Origin: Ruminococcaceae bacterium UBA6842 | GTDB lineage: Bacteria > Bacillota > Clostridia > Oscillospirales > Acutalibacteraceae | DNA: 13,252 nucleotides | Direction of reading: 5' to 3' | NCBI GenBank assembly: GCA_002451855.1 | Contig: DKDS01000108.1 | Coordinates: 1,479-14,730 of the forward strand | In this document: positions 1 to 6,854 of the stretch, one piece after another | Position numbering within the stretch: the first letter of the stretch is position 1 | Layout of the letters: each line of letters starts with the position of its first letter | Position numbers and translations under genes: made by a program | The notes under the pieces: model-generated | What the model saw: only the letters and a program-made list of their open reading frames with translations | Told to the model about the DNA's origin: nothing | The model's database searches: none

Positions 1-1
1 G

Positions 2-451
2 TTTGAAAAGCAGGAAATGATAGTTATTTGCCGACCCGAAGAAAGTATGGATTGGTTTAATAAAATGTGGAGCTATTCGGTTGAGCTGTTCCGCAGTATG
101 GATATACCGGTAAGAACTCTTGAGTGCTGCACGGGCGACCTTGCGGACTTAAAGGTTAAATCCTACGATGTTGAGGCATGGTCTCCGAAACAGCAGAAGT
201 ATTTTGAGGTCTGCTCCTGCTCCAACCTCGGCGACGCGCAGGCAAGGCGCCTCGGAATAAAGGTAAAGGGCACGGACGGTAAAAAATACCTTGCCCACAC
301 CCTTAACAATACCGTTGTCGCTCCTCCCCGTATGCTCATTGCTTTTCTTGAAAACAATCTCCGTTTTGACGGCGAGCATTACAGCGTTCTTATTCCTAAG
401 GCATTACAGCCCTATATGGGCGGTAAGACCGTACTTACAAGCAAAAAATAA
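2..451 (+). CDS. serS: Serine--tRNA ligase, C-terminal part (5' end outside the window)
   Basis: This is the last ~149 residues of seryl-tRNA synthetase, the cytosolic class II enzyme that charges tRNA-Ser. The frame is open from base 2 (visible start FEKQEMIVICRPEES), so the methionine at 17 is internal and the true start lies upstream. Diagnostic SerRS segments are RTLECCTGDLADLKVKSYDVE, then EVCSCSNLGDAQARR around the central beta strands, then the motif 3 region TVVAPPRMLIAFLEN with the conserved arginine that contacts ATP, and the tail IPKALQPYMGG. The C-terminus is of normal family length and ends 13 bp before a perfect hairpin terminator. The identity is secure. Nothing unusual is visible, and regulation cannot be judged because the promoter is off the window. 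Confidence 0.96.
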   Translation, partial: FEKQEMIVICRPEESMDWFNKMWSYSVELFRSMDIPVRTLECCTGDLADLKVKSYDVEAWSPKQQKYFEVCSCSNLGDAQARRLGIKVKGTDGKKYLAHTLNNTVVAPPRMLIAFLENNLRFDGEHYSVLIPKALQPYMGGKTVLTSKK

Positions 452-463
452 GCAGTTTACCGC

Positions 464-491
464 AAAGCGGCTGTCTAAAGACAGCCGCTTT
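464..491. terminator. Intrinsic terminator between serS and the bile salt hydrolase gene
   Basis: A perfect 12-bp stem (arm AAAGCGGCTGTC, 464-475; arm GACAGCCGCTTT, 480-491) closes a TAAA loop. On the + strand it is followed by the T-rich run AATTTATTG, which suits termination of serS. On the - strand only the TTT inside the arm follows the stem, so termination of the convergent hydrolase unit is probable but less strong. The stem overlaps the hydrolase stop codon (490-492) by two bases. Confidence 0.85.
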
Positions 492-1461
492 AATTTATTG
501 TTTTTATATCCTCCGTATCGGTAATCGGATATGAAATAAGACGGCTGCCGTCAAGCTCCTCTCTGTGCATATCCACCGCGTTTATTCTGCTGTTATTGTA
601 GGTTTTATAGCAGTAAATACCGCGGCTTGCGTTTATGCAGGAGGAATAGATAGTTATCTCATACTTCCCGTTTTCAAGCTCGGTACAGCCTCTTTGCTGT
701 TCTACCGAGCCTAATATGTGAAAAAACTGGCTTATACTTTCCTTATCATCAGCACCCGAACGGGAATTAAGCTTTACAAACGCCGCTCTTACAAATCTTG
801 ACTGCGACGAGGCGTCGCCCGGCAGACCCAAAGCGCCCATACCGCGGCTGTAAGCCTTAAGCGGAACGGTGTCCGAAAATGTATTTACCGGATTTTTGGG
901 CGACAAAGCCATATAATTGTCAAGCGCCGCCATTTGAAACATAAACGGCGGATTATTGGTAAGAACCCCAACGGGATTACCGTACAGCTTAAGTCCTTCC
1001 TTTACGCTTTCAACCGTTACGCACTCATCCTTATCAGCTATAAGCCAGTGGAGCTGTGCCGGCGGCATATCTAAAAATCGGTCGTTGGTTATATTTGCAT
1101 TTTTAAGAAGCTGTACCGCTTCTTTTACGGTAGCGCACCTTGAAAGCACCCACGGTATAAATTCATACTGAGCGACATTTTCCCTGCCGCCGAGCGTTTC
1201 TCCGAAATACGCATTGCCGACAAAATTAAGACCTGCGGCGCAAAGCCCCTTTTCGTTTGCGGCGTCGTAATAAAGCGGATAATCCTCGCTTATATGCGCC
1301 ATACCTATGATTGCGTAGTGGGTCTTCGGCATATCGCCGCAATGTATTTTGAATTCATAATTTCGGGGCGTTACTGTCACGCTTTCACCGTAGGAAAATT
1401 CGTAATCAAGGTTTCTTCCGAAATAAAAATCGTTTGTTTTGTAGGTCGCCGCCGTACACAT
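490..1461 (-). CDS. Choloylglycine hydrolase family protein, probable bile salt hydrolase
   Basis: A 323-residue Ntn-hydrolase of the choloylglycine hydrolase/penicillin V acylase family. It probably cleaves glycine or taurine from conjugated bile salts in the cytoplasm. The family nucleophile is the cysteine after the initiator methionine, and here the protein begins MCTAAT. The start at 1461 is therefore chosen over an in-frame GTG 18 bp upstream. It also has an AAGGAAG ribosome site 7 bp away. Other expected residues are R16 and D19 in GRNLDY, N79 in AGLNF, N170 in LTNNP, and R222 in SRFVR, after the GLPGD segment. Overall similarity to Clostridium perfringens CBAH as I remember it is strong along the whole length, including the INAVDM region and the C-terminal IKTIN. 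The gene lies 14 bp behind a Crp/Fnr-type regulator and is probably co-transcribed with it. Penicillin V acylase or another N-acyl amidase activity is the main alternative, because this family is easily misassigned. Confidence 0.88.
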   Translation of the reverse strand: MCTAATYKTNDFYFGRNLDYEFSYGESVTVTPRNYEFKIHCGDMPKTHYAIIGMAHISEDYPLYYDAANEKGLCAAGLNFVGNAYFGETLGGRENVAQYEFIPWVLSRCATVKEAVQLLKNANITNDRFLDMPPAQLHWLIADKDECVTVESVKEGLKLYGNPVGVLTNNPPFMFQMAALDNYMALSPKNPVNTFSDTVPLKAYSRGMGALGLPGDASSQSRFVRAAFVKLNSRSGADDKESISQFFHILGSVEQQRGCTELENGKYEITIYSSCINASRGIYCYKTYNNSRINAVDMHREELDGSRLISYPITDTEDIKTIN

Positions 1462-1475
1462 ATGCTTTCTTCCTT

Positions 1476-2153
1476 TCACATAACAATTAAATCTGCGTTT
1501 TTATTCAGTTTGAATTTATTTTTTCTGTATGTCAGAATACCGTCCTTTTGCATCTTTGAAAGCTCGGCTGATAAGGCGCTCCTGTCAACACCTATATAAT
1601 CCGCAAGCTCCTGTCTTGAAAACGGTATCGTAAATTCACGGCTGCCCGTTTCCGCCGCCATTTGGGAAAAGTAAGAAATAAGTCTGCCTCTTATTGTTTT
1701 GGGCGCTGTGTGCAGCATTCTTGCGGAGAGGTTAAGATTTTTCATTGCGGATATTCTTAAAAGATTATGAATTATCTTCTGATGAAATCCGCAGGTGCTC
1801 TTACAAACATTAAGCAATTTGCCGACATTAATAAAGAGCACCCTGCAATCCTCAGCCGCAACCGCGTCGCAAAGCATCTCCTTGCCCGAAACGGCGGCAT
1901 AGGTCTCCGCAAAAATTTTTCCCTTTTCGATATTACCTAATATAATACTGCTCCCCCAATAAAGGTTCACCGTTATATTAACGCTCCCCTCTTCAACAAG
2001 CCCCATATCCGTTACGGTCTGCCCCGTTCTGTAAATTATTTCGCCCTTTTTAAAGCTTTTTTCATAAGCCGAAAGGCAATCGAGCGCTTCCTTTATTTCT
2101 TCTGCCTTTATACCGCCGAAAAGCTTTGTTTCACTTAAAAATCCGTAATTCAT
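1476..2153 (-). CDS. Crp/Fnr-family transcriptional regulator, HcpR-like by context
   Basis: A 225-residue protein with an N-terminal cyclic-nucleotide-binding-type beta barrel (about residues 8-115), a long dimerisation helix (about 122-145), and a C-terminal winged helix (about 150-220). The likely recognition helix lies in GVDRSALSAELSKMQKDG (188-205), preceded by FSRQELADYIG. The FNR-type N-terminal cysteine cluster is absent. The cysteines (26, 95, 103, 117, 121) are scattered, so the ligand or sensing group cannot be named. Regulators of this family called HcpR control hybrid-cluster protein genes in several anaerobes, and this gene is divergent from hcp. That is the basis of the suggestion that it answers to nitrosative or redox stress. 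It appears to be the first gene of a unit with the bile salt hydrolase. Its ribosome site is weak (AAGAGA upstream of 2153). Family assignment is firm; effector and targets are inference. Confidence 0.87.
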   Translation of the reverse strand: MNYGFLSETKLFGGIKAEEIKEALDCLSAYEKSFKKGEIIYRTGQTVTDMGLVEEGSVNITVNLYWGSSIILGNIEKGKIFAETYAAVSGKEMLCDAVAAEDCRVLFINVGKLLNVCKSTCGFHQKIIHNLLRISAMKNLNLSARMLHTAPKTIRGRLISYFSQMAAETGSREFTIPFSRQELADYIGVDRSALSAELSKMQKDGILTYRKNKFKLNKNADLIVM

Positions 2154-2168
2154 AATTTTCTCTTTTCC

Positions 2169-2182
2169 GTTGTAATAACAAC
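2169..2182. promoter_or_regulatory. Inverted repeat, candidate Crp/Fnr-type operator upstream of hcp
   Basis: GTTGT (2169-2173) and ACAAC (2178-2182) form a perfect inverted repeat around AATA. Its centre is at 2175.5. If transcription of hcp starts about 7 bp after the -10 box (near 2217), that is close to -41.5, the classical class II activator position of Crp/Fnr proteins. It also lies in the leader of the divergent regulator, so autoregulation is possible. The protein bound is inferred. Confidence 0.5.
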
Positions 2183-2197
2183 ATACTTTCCGAAGAA

Positions 2198-2226
2198 ATT
2201 ATACTATAATGCATTTGCAAACACAA
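2198..2226 (-). promoter_or_regulatory. Candidate promoter of the Crp/Fnr regulator and bile salt hydrolase unit
   Basis: Read on the - strand, a perfect TATAAT (2203-2198) lies 17 bp downstream of TTGTGT (2226-2221), which matches the -35 consensus only in TTG. Transcription would start near 2191, giving a leader of roughly 40 bases. The -10 box is separated by a single base from the hcp -10 box on the other strand. Confidence 0.5.
2205..2210 (+). promoter_or_regulatory. -10 box of the hcp promoter
   Basis: A perfect TATAAT. The sequence 17 bp upstream (2182-2187, CATACT) is a poor -35 element, which fits a promoter that needs an activator. The predicted transcript starts near 2217, giving a leader of about 52 bases before the hcp start codon. 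Confidence 0.55.
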
Positions 2227-2244
2227 GAGAAATTGCTTTGTGTT
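2220..2244. repeat. Inverted repeat in the hcp leader, overlapping the regulator's -35 region
   Basis: AACACAA (2220-2226) pairs perfectly with TTGTGTT (2238-2244) across 11 bases. It covers the -35 of the divergent regulator promoter and lies just downstream of the predicted hcp transcription start. It could be a second operator or a 7-bp hairpin at the 5' end of the hcp mRNA. The sequence does not decide between these. Confidence 0.4.
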
Positions 2245-2268
2245 AAAAAAATTTTTCGGAGGATAAAT

Positions 2269-3864
2269 ATGGAAAATCAAATGTTTTGTTTTCAGTGCGA
2301 GCAAACGGCAGGCTGTGCCGGATGCACAGGCAGAACGGGCGTGTGCGGCAAAACTGCCGATATAGCAAAATTACAGGACGAGCTTACGGGCGCTCTTATA
2401 GGACTTTCCCGTGCGATAAGCGGAAAAAGGCGGATAGACGGCAAGGTCTATTCGCTGATAATCGAGGGTCTTTTTGCGACCGTGACAAATGTAAATTTTA
2501 ACGCAAATTCGCTTAAAGAAATCACGGAGCGTGTTCGCAGGCAGAAAAACAAGCTTTCTCCCAAATGCTCGGCTTGCGGCACACCCTGCGGAAAAACCGA
2601 CGACTACGATATTTCCGAAATCTGGAACGGCGACGAGGACATTCGCTCACTCAAATCAATGATACTGTTCGGAATAAGGGGTATGGCGGCTTATGCTTAC
2701 CATGCCGAGGTTTTGGGTCTTTCGGACGGCGAAGTAAACGAATTTTTCGCAAAAGCGCTTTTTTCGCTCGGCGAAGAGCTGACGGTTGAAGAGCTGCTTA
2801 ATATAGCCCTCCAAGTAGGCGAAAAGAATTATAAATGTATGGAGCTGCTTGATAAAGCAAATACAGGAACCTACGGTACCCCAACGCCAGTAACGGTACC
2901 GCTAAAGGTTGAAAAAGGACCGTTTATTGTAATTTCGGGCCACGACCTGTACGATTTAAAGGAGCTTTTAAAGCAGACCGAGGGCAAGGGAATTAATATA
3001 TACACCCACGGTGAGATGCTTCCGGCTCACGGTTATCCCGAGCTTAAAAAATATCCGCATTTAAAGGGGAATTTCGGCACGGCGTGGCATAATCAGCAAA
3101 AGGAATTTGCCGATATACCCGCTCCCGTGATTTTTACCACAAACTGCCTTATGCCGCCCAAGGACAGCTATAAGGACCGCATTTTCACAACCGAAGCGGT
3201 ATCCTACCCCGGCGTTACCCATATAGACAGCGACCGTGATTTTACGCCTGTTATAAACAAAGCGTTAGAGCTCGGCGGTTACGACGAAGACAGACAGTTC
3301 ACAGGCATAAACGGCGGAGAAACGGTTATGACAGGCTTCGGTCACGGCACGGTGCTTGAAAATGCCGACAAAATTATTTCAGCCGTAAAAAGCGGAGCGA
3401 TAGAACACTTTTTCCTTGTAGGCGGCTGCGACGGCGCGCGTTCGGGGCGTAATTACTACACCGAGCTTGTAAAAAAAGCTCCCGAAAAAAGCATTATCCT
3501 GACCCTTGCCTGCGGCAAATTCCGCTTTAACGACCTTAATTTGGGCGAAATAGACGGTCTGCCGAGAATTATGGATATGGGACAGTGCAACGACGCCTTC
3601 GGCGCAATTAAGGTTGCGACGGCGCTTGCCGAAGCATTCGGCTGCGGTGTAAACGAGCTCCCGCTTTCGATAATACTTTCCTGGTACGAGCAAAAAGCGG
3701 TTTGCATATTACTGACGCTTTTATATTTCGGAATTAAGAATATCCGTTTAGGACCCACACTTCCCGCGTTTATATCGCCGAATATTCTTGAATTTCTTGT
3801 AAAGAATTACGGAATATCCGCCGTGACAACACCCGAAGAGGATTTGAAAAATATTTTTGGCTGA
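2269..3864 (+). CDS. hcp: Hybrid-cluster protein (hydroxylamine reductase/nitric oxide reductase type)
   Basis: A 531-residue cytoplasmic iron-sulfur protein. Hcp proteins reduce hydroxylamine in vitro, and nitric oxide reduction is the favoured physiological role. The start at 2269 follows GGAGG with a 6-bp spacer; an upstream in-frame ATG at 2209 lies in the promoter. The N-terminal cluster cysteines are C7, C10, C19 and C26, with an extra C16. All expected ligands of the 4Fe-2S-2O hybrid cluster are present: H225 (SGHDLYD), E249 (HGEM), C293 (TTNCLMPP), C387 (GGCDGARSGR), C415 (LACGKFRFN), C440 (DMGQCNDAFG), and E474 and K476 (SWYEQKAV). The length is that of the anaerobe class I form. No hcr reductase gene lies beside it, so its electron donor is unknown. 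It is divergent from a Crp/Fnr regulator that probably controls it. Confidence 0.96.
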   Translation: MENQMFCFQCEQTAGCAGCTGRTGVCGKTADIAKLQDELTGALIGLSRAISGKRRIDGKVYSLIIEGLFATVTNVNFNANSLKEITERVRRQKNKLSPKCSACGTPCGKTDDYDISEIWNGDEDIRSLKSMILFGIRGMAAYAYHAEVLGLSDGEVNEFFAKALFSLGEELTVEELLNIALQVGEKNYKCMELLDKANTGTYGTPTPVTVPLKVEKGPFIVISGHDLYDLKELLKQTEGKGINIYTHGEMLPAHGYPELKKYPHLKGNFGTAWHNQQKEFADIPAPVIFTTNCLMPPKDSYKDRIFTTEAVSYPGVTHIDSDRDFTPVINKALELGGYDEDRQFTGINGGETVMTGFGHGTVLENADKIISAVKSGAIEHFFLVGGCDGARSGRNYYTELVKKAPEKSIILTLACGKFRFNDLNLGEIDGLPRIMDMGQCNDAFGAIKVATALAEAFGCGVNELPLSIILSWYEQKAVCILLTLLYFGIKNIRLGPTLPAFISPNILEFLVKNYGISAVTTPEEDLKNIFG

Positions 3865-3865
3865 C

Positions 3866-3895
3866 AAAAAGGACTTCCGTAAGGAAGTCCTTTTT
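3866..3895. terminator. Bidirectional intrinsic terminator between hcp and the GH65 operon
   Basis: The perfect stem is AAAAAGGACTTCC (3866-3878), loop GTAA, GGAAGTCCTTTTT (3883-3895). An A run on one side and a T run on the other give a proper U tract in both directions. It ends hcp on the + strand and, 10 bp beyond its stop codon, the four-gene operon on the - strand. Confidence 0.92.
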
Positions 3896-3905
3896 ATTAT
3901 TTCCA

Positions 3906-6830
3906 TTAAAGAGTTTTAAATTCAAAGCCTTTGTCCGCCGTGAGAACTACGGCAGTACCGTCAACAAAGATTTGCGCATCCTTACCCTCTTTAAGAGTAA
4001 ACACAGTCTTTTCACCCGATACCTCAATACCTATAACAGCGTCCTTATAGGTTATATCGGTGCTGTATTTGCTCCAAGCTTTAGGTATCCTCGGCGCAAA
4101 ATGCAGACCGTCCTTATAATGCCTCATTCCGAGGAAACCGTTTATTACCGACATCCAAACGCCGCCGTTGCAGGCTATATGTATACCGTTTGAGGTGTTG
4201 TTTTTAAAATCGTAAAGATCCATATATGCGGTGTAACGGAAGAATTCGTATGCCTCGGGTCGGTCAAGCTCCGCCGCGGATATTGAGTATATTGCGGGAG
4301 AAAGCGACGAACCGTGGTTACAGCGGCTCTCGTAATAATCGTAGCAGCGCTCCTTTTGCTCTGTATCGAAGAAATCGCCGTGCAGGAAGGTCGCAAGGCA
4401 CACATCCGCCTGTTTTGAAACCTGTAAACGCCACAGGTCAAGCGGATGGTAAAGTCCCCTGAGATCCACATTCATCGGTATTTCTGTCATATCGACGGGG
4501 TCTTCATAAAGGAATGAATCGTCCTGCATATATATCTTATATTCCTCATTGTAGGGAAGATACATATTCTCCGCCGCTTTTGCGATTCTTTCTTCGTCCT
4601 CTTTTGTAAAGCCTATCTTATTTAAAAGCTTTGCCAAGCGGTCGGGAGCGTTTTTACGCATATCGTCAAGCACGCTTACCGCATACTCGAAATGTCTTTT
4701 TACGGTTAAGTTGGTGTAAAAATTGTTGTTTACTCCGCAGGCGTATTCATCCGGTCCGCAAACCGCGTTAATGCAGAATTTGCCGCCCCTTGCCTCGACA
4801 AATTTGCCCCTTAACGACATAAATACCGCGGTTTCAAGCACTACCTCCGCACCGTAGTTATAAAGGAAATCCTTATCGCCCGTAGTGTCAACATATCTCC
4901 AAACGGCATAGGCAATATCGCTGTTAAGGTGATATTCGGCGGTTGAAGCCTCGTATATAACGCTTGTCTCCTCGCCGTCAATACTGCACCAAGCGTACAT
5001 AGCGCCGCGCAGGTCAAACTCCTTTGCCCTCGCTCTTGCTTTATCCAGTATTCTGTAACGGTACATTAAAAGCTCTTTTTGCGAATACGGGTCGGTAAAG
5101 TTGTAATAAGGCATTAGATACATTTCGGTATCCCAGAACACCTGACCGCTGTAACCCGGTCCCGTAAGACCCGTTGCGCCTATTGAGCAGTTATTGACCG
5201 TTGCAAGCTGTTGTTTGAGCTGAAACAGGCTGTACCTTACCGCCTGACAGTCGGCAGGGTTGCCCTCTATTTTAATATCCGCCTTTTCCCAGTGCTTTTT
5301 CCAGAACTCCGCCTGTTCGGCAAGGAAAAATTCAAAGCCCTTTTCACGGTTTTCCTTTGCAAGACCCTCGGTAAAGTCGGTCATATTTTCAATACCGTCT
5401 ATACTGCCCGCAAACGCGGCGTATTTGCATACCTCTGCCGTCTCGCCCTTATTAAGCGCAAATTTAACGCCGTAGGTGTATCTTTCAGCTGTATTGTAAT
5501 CCGTAACGGCATAGTTTTTTCCCGTTACCGCATGAGCCACAGAAACGGCGGCGTGCTGACCCGTTGTGGGAATAAGCTGCTTTATCGTATATACATTATC
5601 CGTAAAGGCTTCGTTTTCGGTCTCGGTATTCATTCGGTTGCGTATAGTGGTGTTTTTCACGATAACCGAGTTTATCTGTACCTCGCCCGAGAAGTTAAGC
5701 GGCGTTGCTTTATAGCTTATCTCCGCTCCGTGTACCTCGTTACGGTTTAAAAGGCGTATGCTTTCCACGCTGATCTGTTTTCCCGTCTTTGTTGTAAAAA
5801 CAAAGCTTCTTGTCAGCCTGCCCGTATTAAATTCAAGCCGTCTTTCGTGTTCGGTTATATTTCCGTTCAAAAGCGAAGCTCTTTCACCGTCCACGGTGAG
5901 TGTGAATATACGCCAGTCGGGCAGATTAACGGTAAATTCATCCTTTTTCGCAAACCCCTTAAATCTTGCAAGATGCCTGTACTCGCTTGAGGCGAATACT
6001 CCGTTAATATACATTCCGCTTACTTCGCCGGCAATAGGCTCGTCATAGGTTCCTCTCATTCCGAGATAGCCGTTACCGAGCGCAAAAAGGCTTTCAAGAT
6101 GATTTATTTCCTTTTTATCAAAGCCTTTTTCTATTATAGCGTTCTCGCACAGCGGCATTTTCTTTATTTTGCCGGTTTCTATAAAGGTATCGACATCTAT
6201 TTCGGTATAATCGTTTATAAACTGGTGCGAAAGCTCGTAGGTCTCCTCTTTGTTTTTAACCCCGACAGACTTCATTCCGGCTTTTCTTGCCGCCTCAATT
6301 CCTACCTTTGCGTCCTCAAACACGGCGCAGTTAAATCTTGAAACGCCAAGCCTTTCCGCTCCCTTTAAAAACACCTCGGGGTCGGGCTTTGCGTTTACTA
6401 TATCCTTTCCGCTTACAACGGCGTCGAAAAGCGGAGTAAGTCCCAGCTTATTAAGCACAAATTCCGCGTTTTTGCTTGACGAGCAAAGCGAGATTTTTAT
6501 GCCCCTGTCACGCAGTGCCTTTATAAATTCGGGCGCACCGGTAAATATGTCGCCGTCATTCAAATTTTCGAGCATTTTTACATAATACTCGTTTTTTATA
6601 TTTGCAAGTCTCTCCTTTTCTTCAAGGGGCAAATCGGTATTGTTGTGTTTAAGTATCTCCTCAAGAGACGCTATACGCGGTATTCCTCTGAGTCTCTGAT
6701 TTACTTCCTCGTCAAATTCCCAGCCGTTTTCATCCGCTAATTTTTTCCACGCCAAATAGTGGTATTTATCCGTAAATACCACTACTCCGTCCAAGTCAAA
6801 CAATGCCGCTTTTATTACCTGATTTTTCAT
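3906..6830 (-). CDS. Fused beta-phosphoglucomutase/GH65 alpha-glycoside phosphorylase
   Basis: A 974-residue, two-enzyme protein with no signal peptide, hence cytoplasmic. Residues 1 to about 220 are a HAD-type beta-phosphoglucomutase. It shows nucleophile D12 and acid/base D14 in FDLDGV, the cap-side YHYLAWK, RGIPRIASLEEIL (48-60), motif II serines 117-119, K148 in NAKPDP, and E172/D173 in FEDAKVGIEAA. Residues from about 225 to the end form a GH65 inverting phosphorylase: LFALGNGYLGMRG (248-260), VFWDTEMY (565-571), the general acid E695 in CGPDEY, K806/Q807, and the phosphate-binding HGSSLSP (839-845). GH65 enzymes split an alpha-glucoside with phosphate, releasing beta-glucose 1-phosphate. 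The fused mutase then makes glucose 6-phosphate. The glucoside cannot be read from sequence: maltose, kojibiose, nigerose, trehalose or glucosyl-rhamnose are possible. It is the last gene of the operon, 24 bp after the PHP gene, with a weak, distant ribosome site. Fusions of this pair are known in other bacteria. Confidence 0.93.
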   Translation of the reverse strand: MKNQVIKAALFDLDGVVVFTDKYHYLAWKKLADENGWEFDEEVNQRLRGIPRIASLEEILKHNNTDLPLEEKERLANIKNEYYVKMLENLNDGDIFTGAPEFIKALRDRGIKISLCSSSKNAEFVLNKLGLTPLFDAVVSGKDIVNAKPDPEVFLKGAERLGVSRFNCAVFEDAKVGIEAARKAGMKSVGVKNKEETYELSHQFINDYTEIDVDTFIETGKIKKMPLCENAIIEKGFDKKEINHLESLFALGNGYLGMRGTYDEPIAGEVSGMYINGVFASSEYRHLARFKGFAKKDEFTVNLPDWRIFTLTVDGERASLLNGNITEHERRLEFNTGRLTRSFVFTTKTGKQISVESIRLLNRNEVHGAEISYKATPLNFSGEVQINSVIVKNTTIRNRMNTETENEAFTDNVYTIKQLIPTTGQHAAVSVAHAVTGKNYAVTDYNTAERYTYGVKFALNKGETAEVCKYAAFAGSIDGIENMTDFTEGLAKENREKGFEFFLAEQAEFWKKHWEKADIKIEGNPADCQAVRYSLFQLKQQLATVNNCSIGATGLTGPGYSGQVFWDTEMYLMPYYNFTDPYSQKELLMYRYRILDKARARAKEFDLRGAMYAWCSIDGEETSVIYEASTAEYHLNSDIAYAVWRYVDTTGDKDFLYNYGAEVVLETAVFMSLRGKFVEARGGKFCINAVCGPDEYACGVNNNFYTNLTVKRHFEYAVSVLDDMRKNAPDRLAKLLNKIGFTKEDEERIAKAAENMYLPYNEEYKIYMQDDSFLYEDPVDMTEIPMNVDLRGLYHPLDLWRLQVSKQADVCLATFLHGDFFDTEQKERCYDYYESRCNHGSSLSPAIYSISAAELDRPEAYEFFRYTAYMDLYDFKNNTSNGIHIACNGGVWMSVINGFLGMRHYKDGLHFAPRIPKAWSKYSTDITYKDAVIGIEVSGEKTVFTLKEGKDAQIFVDGTAVVLTADKGFEFKTL

Positions 6831-6854
6831 AGATAAATATAACCTGCCTTTAAT

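Noticed and set aside
17..19. ATG as a start for a 144-residue gene
   Set aside because: The reading frame continues to the window edge and the upstream residues FEKQE match seryl-tRNA synthetase, so this is an internal methionine.
2209..2268. Upstream in-frame ATG that would extend Hcp by 20 residues
   Set aside because: It lies within the -10 box of the hcp promoter and has no ribosome site. The ATG at 2269 follows a perfect GGAGG, and the protein then starts like other Hcp proteins.
5211..5750. 179-codon open frame on the + strand opposite the GH65 gene
   Set aside because: Same reason: the other strand carries a continuous, motif-complete enzyme and this frame shows no recognisable family.
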